64,000 nt of DNA, taken from Paenibacillus sp. FSL R10-2734. GTDB taxonomy: Bacteria > Bacillota > Bacilli > Paenibacillales > Paenibacillaceae. Positions 34,696-42,996 of this stretch are shown one piece after another (within the stretch, counting starts at the first letter, position 1; each line of letters opens with the position of its first letter). The notes under the pieces were generated by a model that was not told the origin of the DNA, did no database searches, and saw only the letters and a list, made by a program, of their open reading frames with translations. The stretch lies in NCBI RefSeq assembly GCF_037963865.1, contig NZ_CP150170.1:1-64000 (forward strand). Direction: 5' to 3'. Position numbers and translations under genes: made by a program.

Positions 34696-35178
34696 TTAAC
34701 GTCTTTCAGTACCGCCGTCCAGCGAAAAGTAACATTGTACAGAGGGCAGCAGTGTAACGGCTTGAATCAAGAGCCCTAGGCTTATATAGACCAGATGTAC
34801 AATTGCAACACTATTCAGCATGTACGTCTGCACCGTTATCCAAATGATTTGCCCAAACCCGATATACAGAGACAAAGCCCAGAAGCTATGTAATTTCTTA
34901 AAAGGATTTAATAGTTCCACCAAGTGCCACTGAGGTCTCTTGATCAGACCATAAACAACAATCAGGGGCAGTATACCGAATACGATCAGCAGTAAAATAC
35001 CCGGAATTAAAAAATCTGAAAATGGCGATCTTACCAGCATAGATGTTGGTATGTGTATCAGGTCACCACTAGGATCTATGACCATAGCCCCGCCTCCTGC
35101 TAAAGCTCCAACCCCCAAAAATATATGTAGAATATAAAGCCATGTTACTGTAGCCGGCCTTCCCTTGCTTGATTCCAT
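34696..35178 (-). CDS. Four-helix membrane protein of unknown function
   Basis: I do not recognise a family. The 160-residue protein has four predicted membrane helices: about 11-33 (with AGGGAM), 56-80, 96-117 and 122-145. Short loops contain prolines and a cytoplasmic RPQWHLVELLNPFKKL segment between helices 2 and 3. The topology resembles small Paenibacillus membrane proteins with no assigned role. A GGGGTAGTG sequence before the ATG is a plausible RBS. It ends 53 bases upstream of the lacI-type start; co-transcription is possible but not shown. Confidence 0.72.
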   Translation of the reverse strand: MESSKGRPATVTWLYILHIFLGVGALAGGGAMVIDPSGDLIHIPTSMLVRSPFSDFLIPGILLLIVFGILPLIVVYGLIKRPQWHLVELLNPFKKLHSFWALSLYIGFGQIIWITVQTYMLNSVAIVHLVYISLGLLIQAVTLLPSVQCYFSLDGGTERR

Positions 35179-35354
35179 TTCACTACCCCATTTCCATATA
35201 AGAATTAGAGCAATCTTATTTACATAATGAATTTGCCCTTCCTTTCAATTTTACAAGTTTCCCCTTTTCATTACCGAGACGCATATCACACATATTGCTG
35301 TATTTTCACTTTTTTGACTTACGATGTGAACGACTGCGCTTTACGTTATACTAG

Positions 35355-35387
35355 GTGTGAAACTTATAGTTTCTTATATTTTAAAAA
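35355..35387 (+). repeat. Family A repeat, tail only, copy 4
   Basis: GTGTGAAACTTATAGTTTC and TTATATTTTAAA match the 3' tail of copies 1 and 3. The hairpin part is absent. As in those copies it ends just before an RBS (AAGGAG at 35390). Confidence 0.7.
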
Positions 35388-35402
35388 ACAAGGAGACAGG
35401 AC

Positions 35403-35438
35403 ATGCGTACACATGCGCTGCACCTAACATACCTATGA
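35403..35438 (+). CDS. Possible 11-residue leader peptide coupled to the HNH gene
   Basis: The AAGGAG at 35390-35395 is properly spaced for ATG 35403, not for the HNH start. The frame reads MRTHALHLTYL and stops at TGA 35436-35438, which overlaps the HNH ATG at 35435 (ATGA). This suggests that translation of the HNH protein depends on ribosomes finishing the leader. The alternative is that the HNH protein starts farther upstream in its open frame. Confidence 0.45.
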   Translation: MRTHALHLTYL

Positions 35439-36064
35439 ACGATACCGACCTTCAATCTACCAAACAGTGTGCTTATTGCCACAAGCAGAAGCCGCTCTCT
35501 GAATTTCGCAAACGTACAGGCAAACGTTCCAAAGGGCAGTCACGCCGTGGTGCCTGTCGTGAATGTCGAAAACAACGAGAAACACTAAATATAAAGTCCA
35601 CAGCGATAGAACAATCCACTCCGAATCGCCGCGTGCGAGGTTTGGAGCAGCGAAAAAAACATCCACATTCCCAAGGATCGAAACTAAATCCTGAAGATCC
35701 AACTCAATTAATTCCTTCCGCCAAAGGGATGATTCTAATGCGCGGCCATAGCGATAAGGGACATCGTTGGCATCAGGAGATTGATCAAGAGCTTGCGACT
35801 ACGCTAGTCAGGGAACATGCTGCTATTGTTGTGAACCGTCGAACCATCCGAAGATTGTATAGCAATAAGGATTTTCGCGCTTATATATTAGCCAGAGACA
35901 ACTATACCTGCTACTTCTGCGGCGCTTATGGAGACACTATTGATCATCTCCTACCTCGTGCTAAAGGTGGTCATACAACGCCAGATAATTGCGTCTGCGC
36001 TTGCACGCTATGTAATCAGACCAAAGCCGATCGATCTGTTGAGGATTTCATGGGCCGAATGTAG
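35435..36064 (+). CDS. HNH endonuclease with N-terminal zinc finger
   Basis: A 209-residue protein with two zinc-type parts. Residues about 11-38 hold CAYC...CREC, a four-cysteine finger. The C-terminal HNH domain reads YILARDNYTCYFCGAYGDTIDHLLPRAKGGHTTPDNCVCAC, with the DH pair, the central Asn and the paired cysteines CYFC and CTLC. A basic linker rich in Lys, Arg and Gln joins them. HNH proteins of this type cut DNA, but with no restriction or phage genes nearby the target is unknown. Its own start lacks an RBS and overlaps the stop of a short leader frame. A long hairpin follows the gene. Confidence 0.82.
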   Translation: MNDTDLQSTKQCAYCHKQKPLSEFRKRTGKRSKGQSRRGACRECRKQRETLNIKSTAIEQSTPNRRVRGLEQRKKHPHSQGSKLNPEDPTQLIPSAKGMILMRGHSDKGHRWHQEIDQELATTLVREHAAIVVNRRTIRRLYSNKDFRAYILARDNYTCYFCGAYGDTIDHLLPRAKGGHTTPDNCVCACTLCNQTKADRSVEDFMGRM

Positions 36065-36080
36065 CATCCCAAACCAAAAC

Positions 36081-36136
36081 ACCCTAATCTCGGCAGGCTG
36101 TTCTGTTCAAGTGAACAGCTGCCTTGAGATTAGGGT
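36081..36136. terminator. Long hairpin after the HNH gene
   Basis: ACCCTAATCTC pairs with GAGATTAGGGT, with inner GGC/GCC and TTC/GAA pairs. No T-run follows on the plus strand, so termination is likely but weak. Confidence 0.55.
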
Positions 36137-36166
36137 CGCTTATTAATATGGAGACATAAAATCTAT

Positions 36167-36364
36167 TTAGTTCCCTGTAATGTTCTTAACTCGACCTACC
36201 TGTCCGCTAGTCAAACGAACCTTAATACCATGCGGATGCCTAGGCGAATTCGTGAGAATATCTTTCACCGTACCGTGTGTTAGCTTACCTGTAGGCTGAT
36301 CCTGCTTAAGCACAATATCCACTTCAAGCCCAGGACGAATATCCGCTCTTACTTGTCCATTCAT
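36167..36364 (-). CDS. ywbE: YwbE family protein
   Basis: A small conserved protein of 65 residues, widespread in Bacillales and unstudied. It begins MNGQVRADIRPGLEVDIVLKQDQPTGKLTHGTVKDILTNS and ends GIKVRLTSGQVGRVKNI, a KOW/SH3-like beta-barrel pattern that suggests nucleic-acid or ribosome association; that role is inference. The ATG at 36364 is chosen because AAAGGGGAT lies seven bases upstream; the longer frame would start inside that site. It is divergent from the next gene. Confidence 0.9.
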   Translation of the reverse strand: MNGQVRADIRPGLEVDIVLKQDQPTGKLTHGTVKDILTNSPRHPHGIKVRLTSGQVGRVKNITGN

Positions 36365-36425
36365 GATGCTATCCCCTTTCATGGGTTATAATGTTGTCAA
36401 CTACAATAGATAAGGATGAGACGTT

Positions 36426-36728
36426 ATGGCCTTCGGCATCAACAGAGAAGAATTAACCCGGTGGAAAAAAGCGGTCTCCGCAGGAGAGATCGCCTTCTTG
36501 ACTCATTATTGGCTGGATCCTCGTTTTCCTGGCATCACTACCGTCACCAAGGTGGGCTGTAGTGATCTTACTACACTGAAACATTGGTGCGAGGAGAATG
36601 GATTGCCTGCCCAATATATTCATAATCGTTCTTCGTTTCCCCATTTTGACCTCATTGGACCTAGACAGGCAGAAATCCTTCGGCAAGAAGGACAATGGGA
36701 ACAGCTGGAACGTTTCAATTTGCTCTAA
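36426..36728 (+). CDS. yneQ: YneQ-like conserved hypothetical protein
   Basis: A 100-residue protein resembling Bacillus subtilis YneQ, whose role is unknown. Characteristic stretches are MAFGINREELTRWK, GEIAFLTHYWLDPRFPG, TVTKVGCSDLTTL and FPHFDLIGPRQAEIL. It is soluble, with conserved His, Trp and Asp residues (THYWLDPRFPG and FPHFD) that could form a metal or ligand site. A GGATGAGACG sequence precedes the ATG. Divergent from ywbE, convergent with sdaAA. The match is from memory of the family, so the symbol is tentative. Confidence 0.75.
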   Translation: MAFGINREELTRWKKAVSAGEIAFLTHYWLDPRFPGITTVTKVGCSDLTTLKHWCEENGLPAQYIHNRSSFPHFDLIGPRQAEILRQEGQWEQLERFNLL

Positions 36729-36758
36729 TATTACGAATTGTGATTCAAGGGTTATGAA

Positions 36759-37637
36759 TTACTTCTTTTTGCGTAAATCCTGCATGATTTTACGACCGGT
36801 AGGTGTCTGTGCTAAACCGCCTCCTGCGGTCTCGCGGTGTTTCTCTGGCATAGCTGAGCCTACCTCAAGCATGACCTTGATGACTTCATCTGAAGGAATC
36901 ACACTACGAACACCAGCCAGTGCCATATCTGCGGCAGCGAGTGCGGTAACTGCACCGAATCCATTTCTAACGATACAAGGAATCTCTACGAGTCCTCCAA
37001 CCGGATCACAAATCAGACCTAAAGTGTTCTTAAGTGCTAGCCCGACAGCATGCACTGCTTGTGCAGGCGTTCCACCGCGCAGCTCGGTTAAAGCACCTGC
37101 GGCCATCCCAATGGCAGAACCTACCTCAGCTTGACAGCCACCTTCCGCGCCCGATACAAACGAGTTATTGGCAATGACATAACCGATGGCCCCGGCAGCG
37201 AACAATCCGGATACCATATAGTCATCATCCCAGCCAAACCGTTCCTGACAGCTAAGGAATACACCCGGAATAATCCCGCATGAACCAGCAGTAGGGGTTG
37301 CAATGATCCGGCCCATAGAGGCGTTCACTTCGGATACAGCCAGCGCGTAGGCCATAGCTTGACCTGCAGGTCCACCTAGGCACGGCTCATCAGCTGCGTT
37401 ATATGCTCCTACACGCTGAGCATCCATTCCTGTGAGGCCGCTGCGCGAAGTGGTATCTTCATTCATCCCGCGATGAACAGCCTCTTTCATCACGCCATAA
37501 TATTCACGCATCGTGGAAAATTCATGTTCACTGGAACGTCCAGATTCCGCGCTTTGCTCTTCGAGCATAAGCGCTCCAATCGTGAGACCGCGTTCCTCAC
37601 ACAATACAGCCAGCTCGCTAAGTGTTTGAAAATTCAT
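36759..37637 (-). CDS. sdaAA: L-serine dehydratase, iron-sulfur dependent, alpha subunit
   Basis: With SdaAB it deaminates L-serine to pyruvate and ammonia. The 4Fe-4S cluster ligands are visible: Cys in TAGSCGIIPG, in GGCQAEVGSA, and in ICDPVGGLVEIPC. The serine-binding SRSG motif occurs in TTSRSGLTG. Length 292 is standard. The start overlaps the sdaAB stop by four bases (ATGA), which implies coupled translation. No own terminator was found in the short gap to the convergent yneQ gene. Confidence 0.96.
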   Translation of the reverse strand: MNFQTLSELAVLCEERGLTIGALMLEEQSAESGRSSEHEFSTMREYYGVMKEAVHRGMNEDTTSRSGLTGMDAQRVGAYNAADEPCLGGPAGQAMAYALAVSEVNASMGRIIATPTAGSCGIIPGVFLSCQERFGWDDDYMVSGLFAAGAIGYVIANNSFVSGAEGGCQAEVGSAIGMAAGALTELRGGTPAQAVHAVGLALKNTLGLICDPVGGLVEIPCIVRNGFGAVTALAAADMALAGVRSVIPSDEVIKVMLEVGSAMPEKHRETAGGGLAQTPTGRKIMQDLRKKK

Positions 37638-38344
37638 GTTAAATTTTCCTTCCCCTTCTCTTCTTGCTTACCTTCATTTAAATTAACCAACTTCACAGAT
37701 TTCACAGCAGTGAGCGCTTTAAGCGCTTTAATAAGCTCCGGGGTAGCCGCTTCATCCAGCTCCAGCACCGTCAAGGCTGCACCACTGCGATTCTTACGAT
37801 CCAGAGACATATGCCCTATATTAAACTGTCCGTTACGCATCACTTCCGTAACACTCGCCAGAACACCCAAATAATCCATATGGTTAATCAGAACCGTCGG
37901 ATAGACCCCTGTAAGCTTCACCCCAAAACCGTCGATATCGACAATCTCGATGTTCCCACCACCAATAGATGTCCCTGTTAGCGTCAGCTCGCTCCCGGTT
38001 TCTTGTCCGATAAGATGCAGCTTAACCGTGTTGGGATGTGGAAACAAGCCCGTTCCCTGCTTAAAAGAAACTTCCATCCCGGCTTCTACCGCCAGTTCTA
38101 GGGAATCTGGAAGCCGATGATCATCGGTGGTGAAATCAAGTAACCCTCCAACAATCGCTCGATCTGTGCCATGTCCCTGATAAGTTGCTGCAAAAGAACC
38201 GAAAAATGTCACTTCTGCCACACGTGGTATTTCACCTAACACCTGCCTTGCAGCTCTCCCGATCCGGGCCGCTCCAGCGGTATGCGAGCTTGAAGGACCG
38301 ACCATTGCCGGACCAATAATTGAAAACACATCCTTAAAACGCAT
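37634..38344 (-). CDS. sdaAB: L-serine dehydratase, iron-sulfur dependent, beta subunit
   Basis: The partner of SdaAA. It opens MRFKDVFSIIGPAMVGPSSSHTAGAARIG, with the family-typical PSSSHTAG motif that shapes the serine site. A C-terminal ACT-like domain occupies roughly residues 155-236 (LINHMDYLGVLASVTEVM). The ATG at 38344 is preferred to upstream frames because GGAGG lies six bases before it. The last residues are charged (NEGKQEEKGKENLT). It is the first gene of a two-gene operon. Confidence 0.96.
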   Translation of the reverse strand: MRFKDVFSIIGPAMVGPSSSHTAGAARIGRAARQVLGEIPRVAEVTFFGSFAATYQGHGTDRAIVGGLLDFTTDDHRLPDSLELAVEAGMEVSFKQGTGLFPHPNTVKLHLIGQETGSELTLTGTSIGGGNIEIVDIDGFGVKLTGVYPTVLINHMDYLGVLASVTEVMRNGQFNIGHMSLDRKNRSGAALTVLELDEAATPELIKALKALTAVKSVKLVNLNEGKQEEKGKENLT

Positions 38345-38402
38345 AAAAGACCTCCTGCCTGCAAGAATAGGCATTTATCGTATTCCTATATAGTATACTG
38401 CA

Positions 38403-39008
38403 CTAGCAGTCGGAGTTCACCGTAACATTTGCTGTGATATAAGTATGCCCAGAACGACATAAAGCATAAAGAGCGCTCCGAGGAAGCTTCTCCAGCTCCA
38501 GCAGCGCTTCGTAAGGATCACCCTCTAATCCCAGCGCTTGCGCGAAGGCAGGTTCTGTCTTCTGCCCGTTTGATTTCATTGTGATTATTCGCTGACGAAA
38601 ATCCTCATCCATCAAGGCCAAAATCTCGGCTTCAATGACCATATGCAAATAACCATTCTGCAGCTCTGTTCGCCTCGGCTGTCCAAACAGTTCTATAGGC
38701 CAGCCCTTTACCATAAAGTTAATTTTCGTTCGAGGGATGCCTTGGACCACTCGCGATACGCTAACAAACCCATCCATGGCCCCAAAATACCGACTACCTC
38801 GCGCCTGAAACTCCACAGGATCATGAACCTCACATATGATATCCAAATCGCTGCCTTTAACCTGAATTCCAAGCGGTACTGTACCAACCAACAGAGGGTT
38901 ATAATCCGTTAGCAAACTCATAATATCCAGTTCTGTAAGAAGGTTAAAGACCTCTCTCTGAACCGCAGTTCCATGACGCAAATAATCGACATTTCGCCAA
39001 TCAGTCAT
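38403..39008 (-). CDS. DUF4269 family nucleotidyltransferase-like protein
   Basis: A DUF4269 protein. The nucleotidyltransferase-fold pattern is visible: LLVGTVPLGIQVKGSDLDIICE near residues 40-62, where the aspartates in SDLDI could bind metal. A later KINFMVKGWPIELFGQP segment supplies a third acidic residue. The natural substrate is unknown. The ATG at 39008 has GGGAGGG eight bases upstream; the longer open frame from 39065 lacks such a site. It lies just upstream of sdaAB but with about 60 bases and no shared function. Confidence 0.85.
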   Translation of the reverse strand: MTDWRNVDYLRHGTAVQREVFNLLTELDIMSLLTDYNPLLVGTVPLGIQVKGSDLDIICEVHDPVEFQARGSRYFGAMDGFVSVSRVVQGIPRTKINFMVKGWPIELFGQPRRTELQNGYLHMVIEAEILALMDEDFRQRIITMKSNGQKTEPAFAQALGLEGDPYEALLELEKLPRSALYALCRSGHTYITANVTVNSDC

Positions 39009-39130
39009 TTTCAGACCCTCCCTCTCAGTGGTTATTCGCATAGGTATGTCTCGAAGACAGCGCACGCTTTTCTGGGCGCATGCATAGAAATATACGGAAG
39101 ATAGAAGGCAAGGAGGAGGTTATTAGAAAA

Positions 39131-39289
39131 ATGAATCCCACCTACCCCTATTATGGGGAACGAACAGTATGTAAAGAGCAGCCTATTGCTTTCCCTTCAC
39201 AGCATCAAGATCGCCAGGCAGGTCTAAAAAATCTGATGAATCCCCACAACCGATACACAACACAACCTGAGAGGAATGTATACCTATGA
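39131..39289 (+). CDS. Orphan 52-residue peptide resembling the N-tail of stress SDR proteins
   Basis: AGGAGG stands eleven bases before ATG 39131. The frame contains IAFPSQHQDRQAGLKNLMNP, which resembles the N-terminal tail of YdaD/YhdF-type short-chain dehydrogenases (compare LPPQHQNQQPGFEYLMDPRP of B. subtilis GS39). The Rossmann domain that should follow is absent. The stop TGA overlaps the ATG of the next gene (ATGA), so it may now act as a coupling leader or be the remnant of a lost dehydrogenase. Family resemblance is from memory. Confidence 0.55.
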   Translation: MNPTYPYYGERTVCKEQPIAFPSQHQDRQAGLKNLMNPHNRYTTQPERNVYL

Positions 39290-39741
39290 ACAAGATACCT
39301 GATTATGATATTCCTTCTATCCGTTTAACAAGTGGCATGTACGCATTATCAAAATTAGCCTGCACAGGGCTAACGTACGTCCTAATCTCCTTACTTATGC
39401 TTGGGTTTCCACAACATAATGGCGTACCTGAGGGTTGGCCTCTTTCGATCCCCTATGCCATTTATGCTTATGGACTACCTGCCGCACTAGTAGCAGATGT
39501 TCTGCTGCGCATCCTGCGTTCCACATCCCATGTCCTTTCTCTTGTTGTATACGTAGCTGCAGGTTTCGGTGCAGGTCTATGGCTAGCAGCAGAACAAGGT
39601 GCAGAGCTACTGCTTTGGGGTTTCGCAGGAATTTTGGGACTATTACTGCTGCGTGTGACGCAACTAGGCGTAGAGCGATCCCCTCTGTTACTGCCTGTGT
39701 TTGCACTATTTCTACCACTGCTCTGCTTACTGCTGTTATAG
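39286..39741 (+). CDS. Hydrophobic membrane protein of unknown function
   Basis: A 151-residue protein with four hydrophobic segments (about 25-42, 51-72, 78-97 and 103-147, the last long enough for two helices). The start overlaps the stop of the upstream peptide gene and has no separate RBS, which implies translational coupling. I do not recognise a family. Leu-rich composition and short loops suggest a small integral membrane protein. It ends eight bases from the convergent nnr gene with no visible terminator between. Confidence 0.65.
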   Translation: MNKIPDYDIPSIRLTSGMYALSKLACTGLTYVLISLLMLGFPQHNGVPEGWPLSIPYAIYAYGLPAALVADVLLRILRSTSHVLSLVVYVAAGFGAGLWLAAEQGAELLLWGFAGILGLLLLRVTQLGVERSPLLLPVFALFLPLLCLLLL

Positions 39742-39748
39742 GCTGCAC

Positions 39749-41392
39749 TCACAGCGCTTCTATGATATCACCGGCAATAATAGCCGCTGGATTATTCCGC
39801 TGACGGGCGGCTCTCTCCCCTGCTAATCCGTGCAGATATACACCAAAAGCTGCTGCCTGCGTAGCATTCAATCCTTGAGCCAGCAGGCCCGCAATCATGC
39901 CCGTTAGCACATCACCGACTCCACCAGTGCCCATGCCGGGATGGCCTGTGGTGTTTACATAAGCTTGCCCTTCAGGAGTGGCTATAACCGTATGCGCTCC
40001 CTTTAATACAAGCGTAACCCCATGCTCCTTCGCATAGCCCAAAGCCAAACCGATTCGATCCCGCTGCACCTCAGCCGTTGTTATGCTGGCCAGTCGGGCC
40101 ATCTCACCTGGATGAGGCGTCAGAATCACAGGATGGCGTCTACTTGCCCACCCCTTGTAATCAGCCTCAGCTAATATATTCAAAGCATCCGCATCGATGA
40201 CCAGAGGACAATCCGTTCCTTCCCAGAGATTGCGAAGCCATTCTGTATCGGCCTCGAATCGACCAAGACCAGGACCAACGGCAAGAACATCTCGCTCTTT
40301 GCTCAGCTTTAGTAGCTCTGAAATGCTCTCTGCATTCCATGTTCCATCTTCATTGCCGCGAGCATCGGCTAACATCAGTTCAGGGGCAGAACCGATGATG
40401 AAGGGTAACAGCTTCTGAGTAAGCGCCCATGTCACCAATCCGCAGCCTGCCCGGAGCGCAGCACGGGCAGAGAGCAATCCGGCACCGCTCATTCTTAAGG
40501 TGCCGGCGGCAAGAAGTGCATGCCCATAAGTACCCTTATGGCCTTCAGGCGAACGCCGGCGGGCCAGATCAACACCCAAATGGGCATGCAGCACTTCCGG
40601 TGTCAGCAGGTGAACCTGCACACCAATGTTAGTGGCCAGAGAAGTCGGAATACCGATGGCCCGGACCTTCACATGCCCCGCTCCGCCTGCACCGGGGTAT
40701 TGCAGGAGGCCTCGCTTGAGAAACGCGAGGCATACCGTTACCGACGCATGAATGCAAGGCTCATGCGTCTCCCCTGTGTCCGCGTTCAGACCACTCGGGA
40801 TGTCCGCGGACACAATCACTTTGCCGCTGCTATTCGCTGCGGCAATCAGCTCCGCATAGGCGCCGCGCGGGGCTCCCTCGGCGCCGGTGCCGAGCAGCGC
40901 ATCCAAGATGCCGCTGCACTCGGCAAGGTCCAGCCGATCCCTGCCGTATACCACGGCAGGGAGGTCCATTGCTGCAGCCGCATCGCGCTGCAGGGCGGCC
41001 TCGCCGGAGAGCAACTCCGGCGGCACCGCATAGACGAGCGTGACGGCGATGCCCGTCTCGCGAAGGTATCGTGCGGCGGCGAGGCCATCGCCGCCGTTGT
41101 TGCCCTTGCCGACGAGGATGAACCATCGCTCGGCGGCGGCATTGCCCAGTGTCAGCGCATGATCTGCGCTGACCTGAAATGCCGCGCCAGCCAGCGCGGC
41201 ATCCTTCAGCCCGGCGTCGTCTCCTTCAGATGCATTCCTGCAGCCCTCTTCACCTCTCCGCCGGCAGAGCGCGATGATCTCCTCTGCGATGACTCTCCCC
41301 GCATTCTCCATCAGCGCAATGGCTGGAATCCCCAGCCGCTGGATCGTTTCACCATCCAGACGACGCATTTGCTCAGCAGTTACCAGATACAT
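39749..41392 (-). CDS. nnr: Bifunctional NAD(P)H-hydrate epimerase/dehydratase
   Basis: The enzyme repairs hydrated NAD(P)H. The N-terminal epimerase (YjeF_N, residues 1-225) shows MRRLDGETIQRLGIPAIALMENAGR, GKGNNGGDGLAAARYL and VSADIPSGLNADTG. The C-terminal ADP-dependent dehydratase (about 245-545) shows KGTYGHALLAAG, AVGPGLG, VIDADALN, ILTPHPGEMARL and HPGMGTGGVGDVLTG. ATG 41392 is used because AAAGGGGCC lies before it; the longer frame starts inside a less likely region. The segment around 40850-41200 is clearly richer in GC than its neighbours and encodes an Ala/Arg/Gly-rich insert near residues 50-85. Confidence 0.95.
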   Translation of the reverse strand: MYLVTAEQMRRLDGETIQRLGIPAIALMENAGRVIAEEIIALCRRRGEEGCRNASEGDDAGLKDAALAGAAFQVSADHALTLGNAAAERWFILVGKGNNGGDGLAAARYLRETGIAVTLVYAVPPELLSGEAALQRDAAAAMDLPAVVYGRDRLDLAECSGILDALLGTGAEGAPRGAYAELIAAANSSGKVIVSADIPSGLNADTGETHEPCIHASVTVCLAFLKRGLLQYPGAGGAGHVKVRAIGIPTSLATNIGVQVHLLTPEVLHAHLGVDLARRRSPEGHKGTYGHALLAAGTLRMSGAGLLSARAALRAGCGLVTWALTQKLLPFIIGSAPELMLADARGNEDGTWNAESISELLKLSKERDVLAVGPGLGRFEADTEWLRNLWEGTDCPLVIDADALNILAEADYKGWASRRHPVILTPHPGEMARLASITTAEVQRDRIGLALGYAKEHGVTLVLKGAHTVIATPEGQAYVNTTGHPGMGTGGVGDVLTGMIAGLLAQGLNATQAAAFGVYLHGLAGERAARQRNNPAAIIAGDIIEAL

Positions 41393-41503
41393 GTTCGGCC
41401 CCTTTCCGCTACACTTCAATTCAGCATCTCTTCAAGAACCTAGCCAGCCTTCCACAATGTCTGCAAGCTTCACGTGCTTACATGCCCCAATTAAAGCAAA
41501 ATA

Positions 41504-42136
41504 TCAATAGGCTACAGTAAATCTCTCCCGGCTAAAATTCCCTTCCTCCAGCTCGTCCACCATAGCTACTGCAAAATCCTTCACACTGATCAAGCTTTCG
41601 CCATTTTCATCAAAAACGAGACGGTCGAGTCCAATGCGGAATTGACCTGTACGTCGACCTGACTGAACTACTGCAGCAGGACTGGCATACGTATAGTCCA
41701 ATTCTGTGTTTTTGTAAATTTCATAAGCCTGCGCATGGGCCTCTGCTAGTGGTCTAAGCTCAGCTGGGAAATCTTCCGTATCCATCAACAGCTCTCCAGT
41801 TTCAGTCTTCAAACTACCTACACCACCCACAACTAGCAGTCGATTGAGCCCAGCTTCTTGCATCCCCTCAACAATCGCCTTAGCTGCTGTTATCAAATCC
41901 TTCTCTTGGCCGAGATCTGGACCGTAAGCACTGATTACCTCTTCATGTCCACGGACCGCAGCTGCAACTGAAGCAGGATCTAGAACATCTACAGTCGTGA
42001 TGTGCAGACGTTCATGTTCAAGGGTTAATGATTCTGGATTCCGTACCGCAGCTGTTACCTCGTGTTTTCTTTTTAAAGCCTCCTGTACAATCGCCTTTCC
42101 AATCGTTCCTGATGCACCCAATACTACAACATCCAT
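41504..42136 (-). CDS. NAD(P)-binding oxidoreductase (atypical SDR)
   Basis: A 210-residue NAD(P)H-binding protein similar to YwnB/YhfK-type atypical SDRs. The N-terminus VVVLGASGTIGKAIVQEALKRKHEVTAAVRNPES carries the GxxGxxG nucleotide-binding loop followed by a basic residue, which favours NADP. NRLLVVGGVGSL and the Tyr-containing LDYTYASPAAVV segment follow. Substrate unknown. AGTGAGGAAAAAC precedes the ATG. It is a single gene followed by nnr on the same strand. Confidence 0.87.
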   Translation of the reverse strand: MDVVVLGASGTIGKAIVQEALKRKHEVTAAVRNPESLTLEHERLHITTVDVLDPASVAAAVRGHEEVISAYGPDLGQEKDLITAAKAIVEGMQEAGLNRLLVVGGVGSLKTETGELLMDTEDFPAELRPLAEAHAQAYEIYKNTELDYTYASPAAVVQSGRRTGQFRIGLDRLVFDENGESLISVKDFAVAMVDELEEGNFSRERFTVAY

Positions 42137-42295
42137 CTGTTTTTCCTCACTTTGTCCGGGTAAGGCCAGCGTACGGCCTTCCTACTTATTTATATTTTTA
42201 ATACTCGTCTCAATAGCTTTTCCCTTATAACCTTTAAACATTATTTATCCCACGAGGTCCTATCGAAATCAGATCCCCGCAAGTTCGCTTCCAGA

Positions 42296-42326
42296 CGAAA
42301 AACCCCTTAACCAATACAAGGGGCAC
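42296..42326 (-). terminator. Terminator of the GNAT gene
   Basis: CCCCTT pairs with AAGGGG around GTATTGGTT and is followed by TTTTTC on the minus strand. Confidence 0.75.
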
Positions 42327-42353
42327 TCTCCCTACTAAGCAGCTGTGCTCGCA

Positions 42354-42767
42354 TTAAGGGCGCAAAAACATTCCCTGAGAACGTGGCATGACCGATTCAA
42401 AGCCATATTGTTCATACAATTTCGAGGCTTCCCCATCTGCAATCAGACTTACATAAGCCTTTTCCGGTACGGTATTAAGGAACTCCCTGATTTCCCGCAT
42501 AATCATTTTCCCTAAACCGCGTCCTTGATGTGAAGGCTTAACCGCGATATCCGTGATCTGAAAAAAGCATCCCCCATCGCCAATCACCCTTCCCATCCCG
42601 ATTAGAGTATTCTCCTCATACAAGGTTACCGCAAAAATAGAACGAGGCAGCCCTATCGCAGCGCCTTCCGCGCTCATTTCACTCAGTCCAGCTTCTTTTC
42701 TCAGTGCTGAATACTGTTCCACAGAAGGACATTGATAACGTATATCCAACTTTCCTGTCATCCCCAT
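42354..42767 (-). CDS. GNAT family N-acetyltransferase
   Basis: A 137-residue acetyltransferase. The acetyl-CoA-binding motif A is clear: FQITDIAVKPSHQGRGLGKMIMREIREFL (Q/R-x-x-G-x-G/A). Motif B follows with AYVSLIADGEASKLYEQYGFE. GGAGG lies eight bases before the ATG. The acceptor substrate is unknown. The gene is isolated, with a terminator after it. Confidence 0.93.
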   Translation of the reverse strand: MGMTGKLDIRYQCPSVEQYSALRKEAGLSEMSAEGAAIGLPRSIFAVTLYEENTLIGMGRVIGDGGCFFQITDIAVKPSHQGRGLGKMIMREIREFLNTVPEKAYVSLIADGEASKLYEQYGFESVMPRSQGMFLRP

Positions 42768-42937
42768 ACCTCTCTCCTCCTAGCTTCTTACCATTAACTA
42801 AGCTTAGCACCGTTCAGCATTGCTGTTCCAACTATATACGACTGTATAGTGCACAGGCAAGACTCACCGTAGTGTAGGGAACTAATCAGTGTCTAAGACA
42901 CTAAGATTCGCCTTCCCCTCTGTCCTTCCGGCAAACA

Positions 42938-42980
42938 TACAAAAGCCGCCTGGCACTTAGGCCTAGGCAGCTTTTGTAAA
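42938..42980 (-). terminator. Terminator of the GH88 operon
   Basis: AAAAGCCGCCT pairs with AGGCAGCTTTT around GGCACTTAGGCCT; on the minus strand TGTATGTTT follows. A nearly identical hairpin ends the AraC-type regulator gene at 49913. Confidence 0.8.
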
Positions 42981-42996
42981 ACTTATTGCTTCTCAA

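Noticed and set aside
39080..39130. Longer start for the orphan SDR-tail peptide
   Set aside because: The ATG at 39080 has no RBS, whereas AGGAGG precedes the ATG at 39131.
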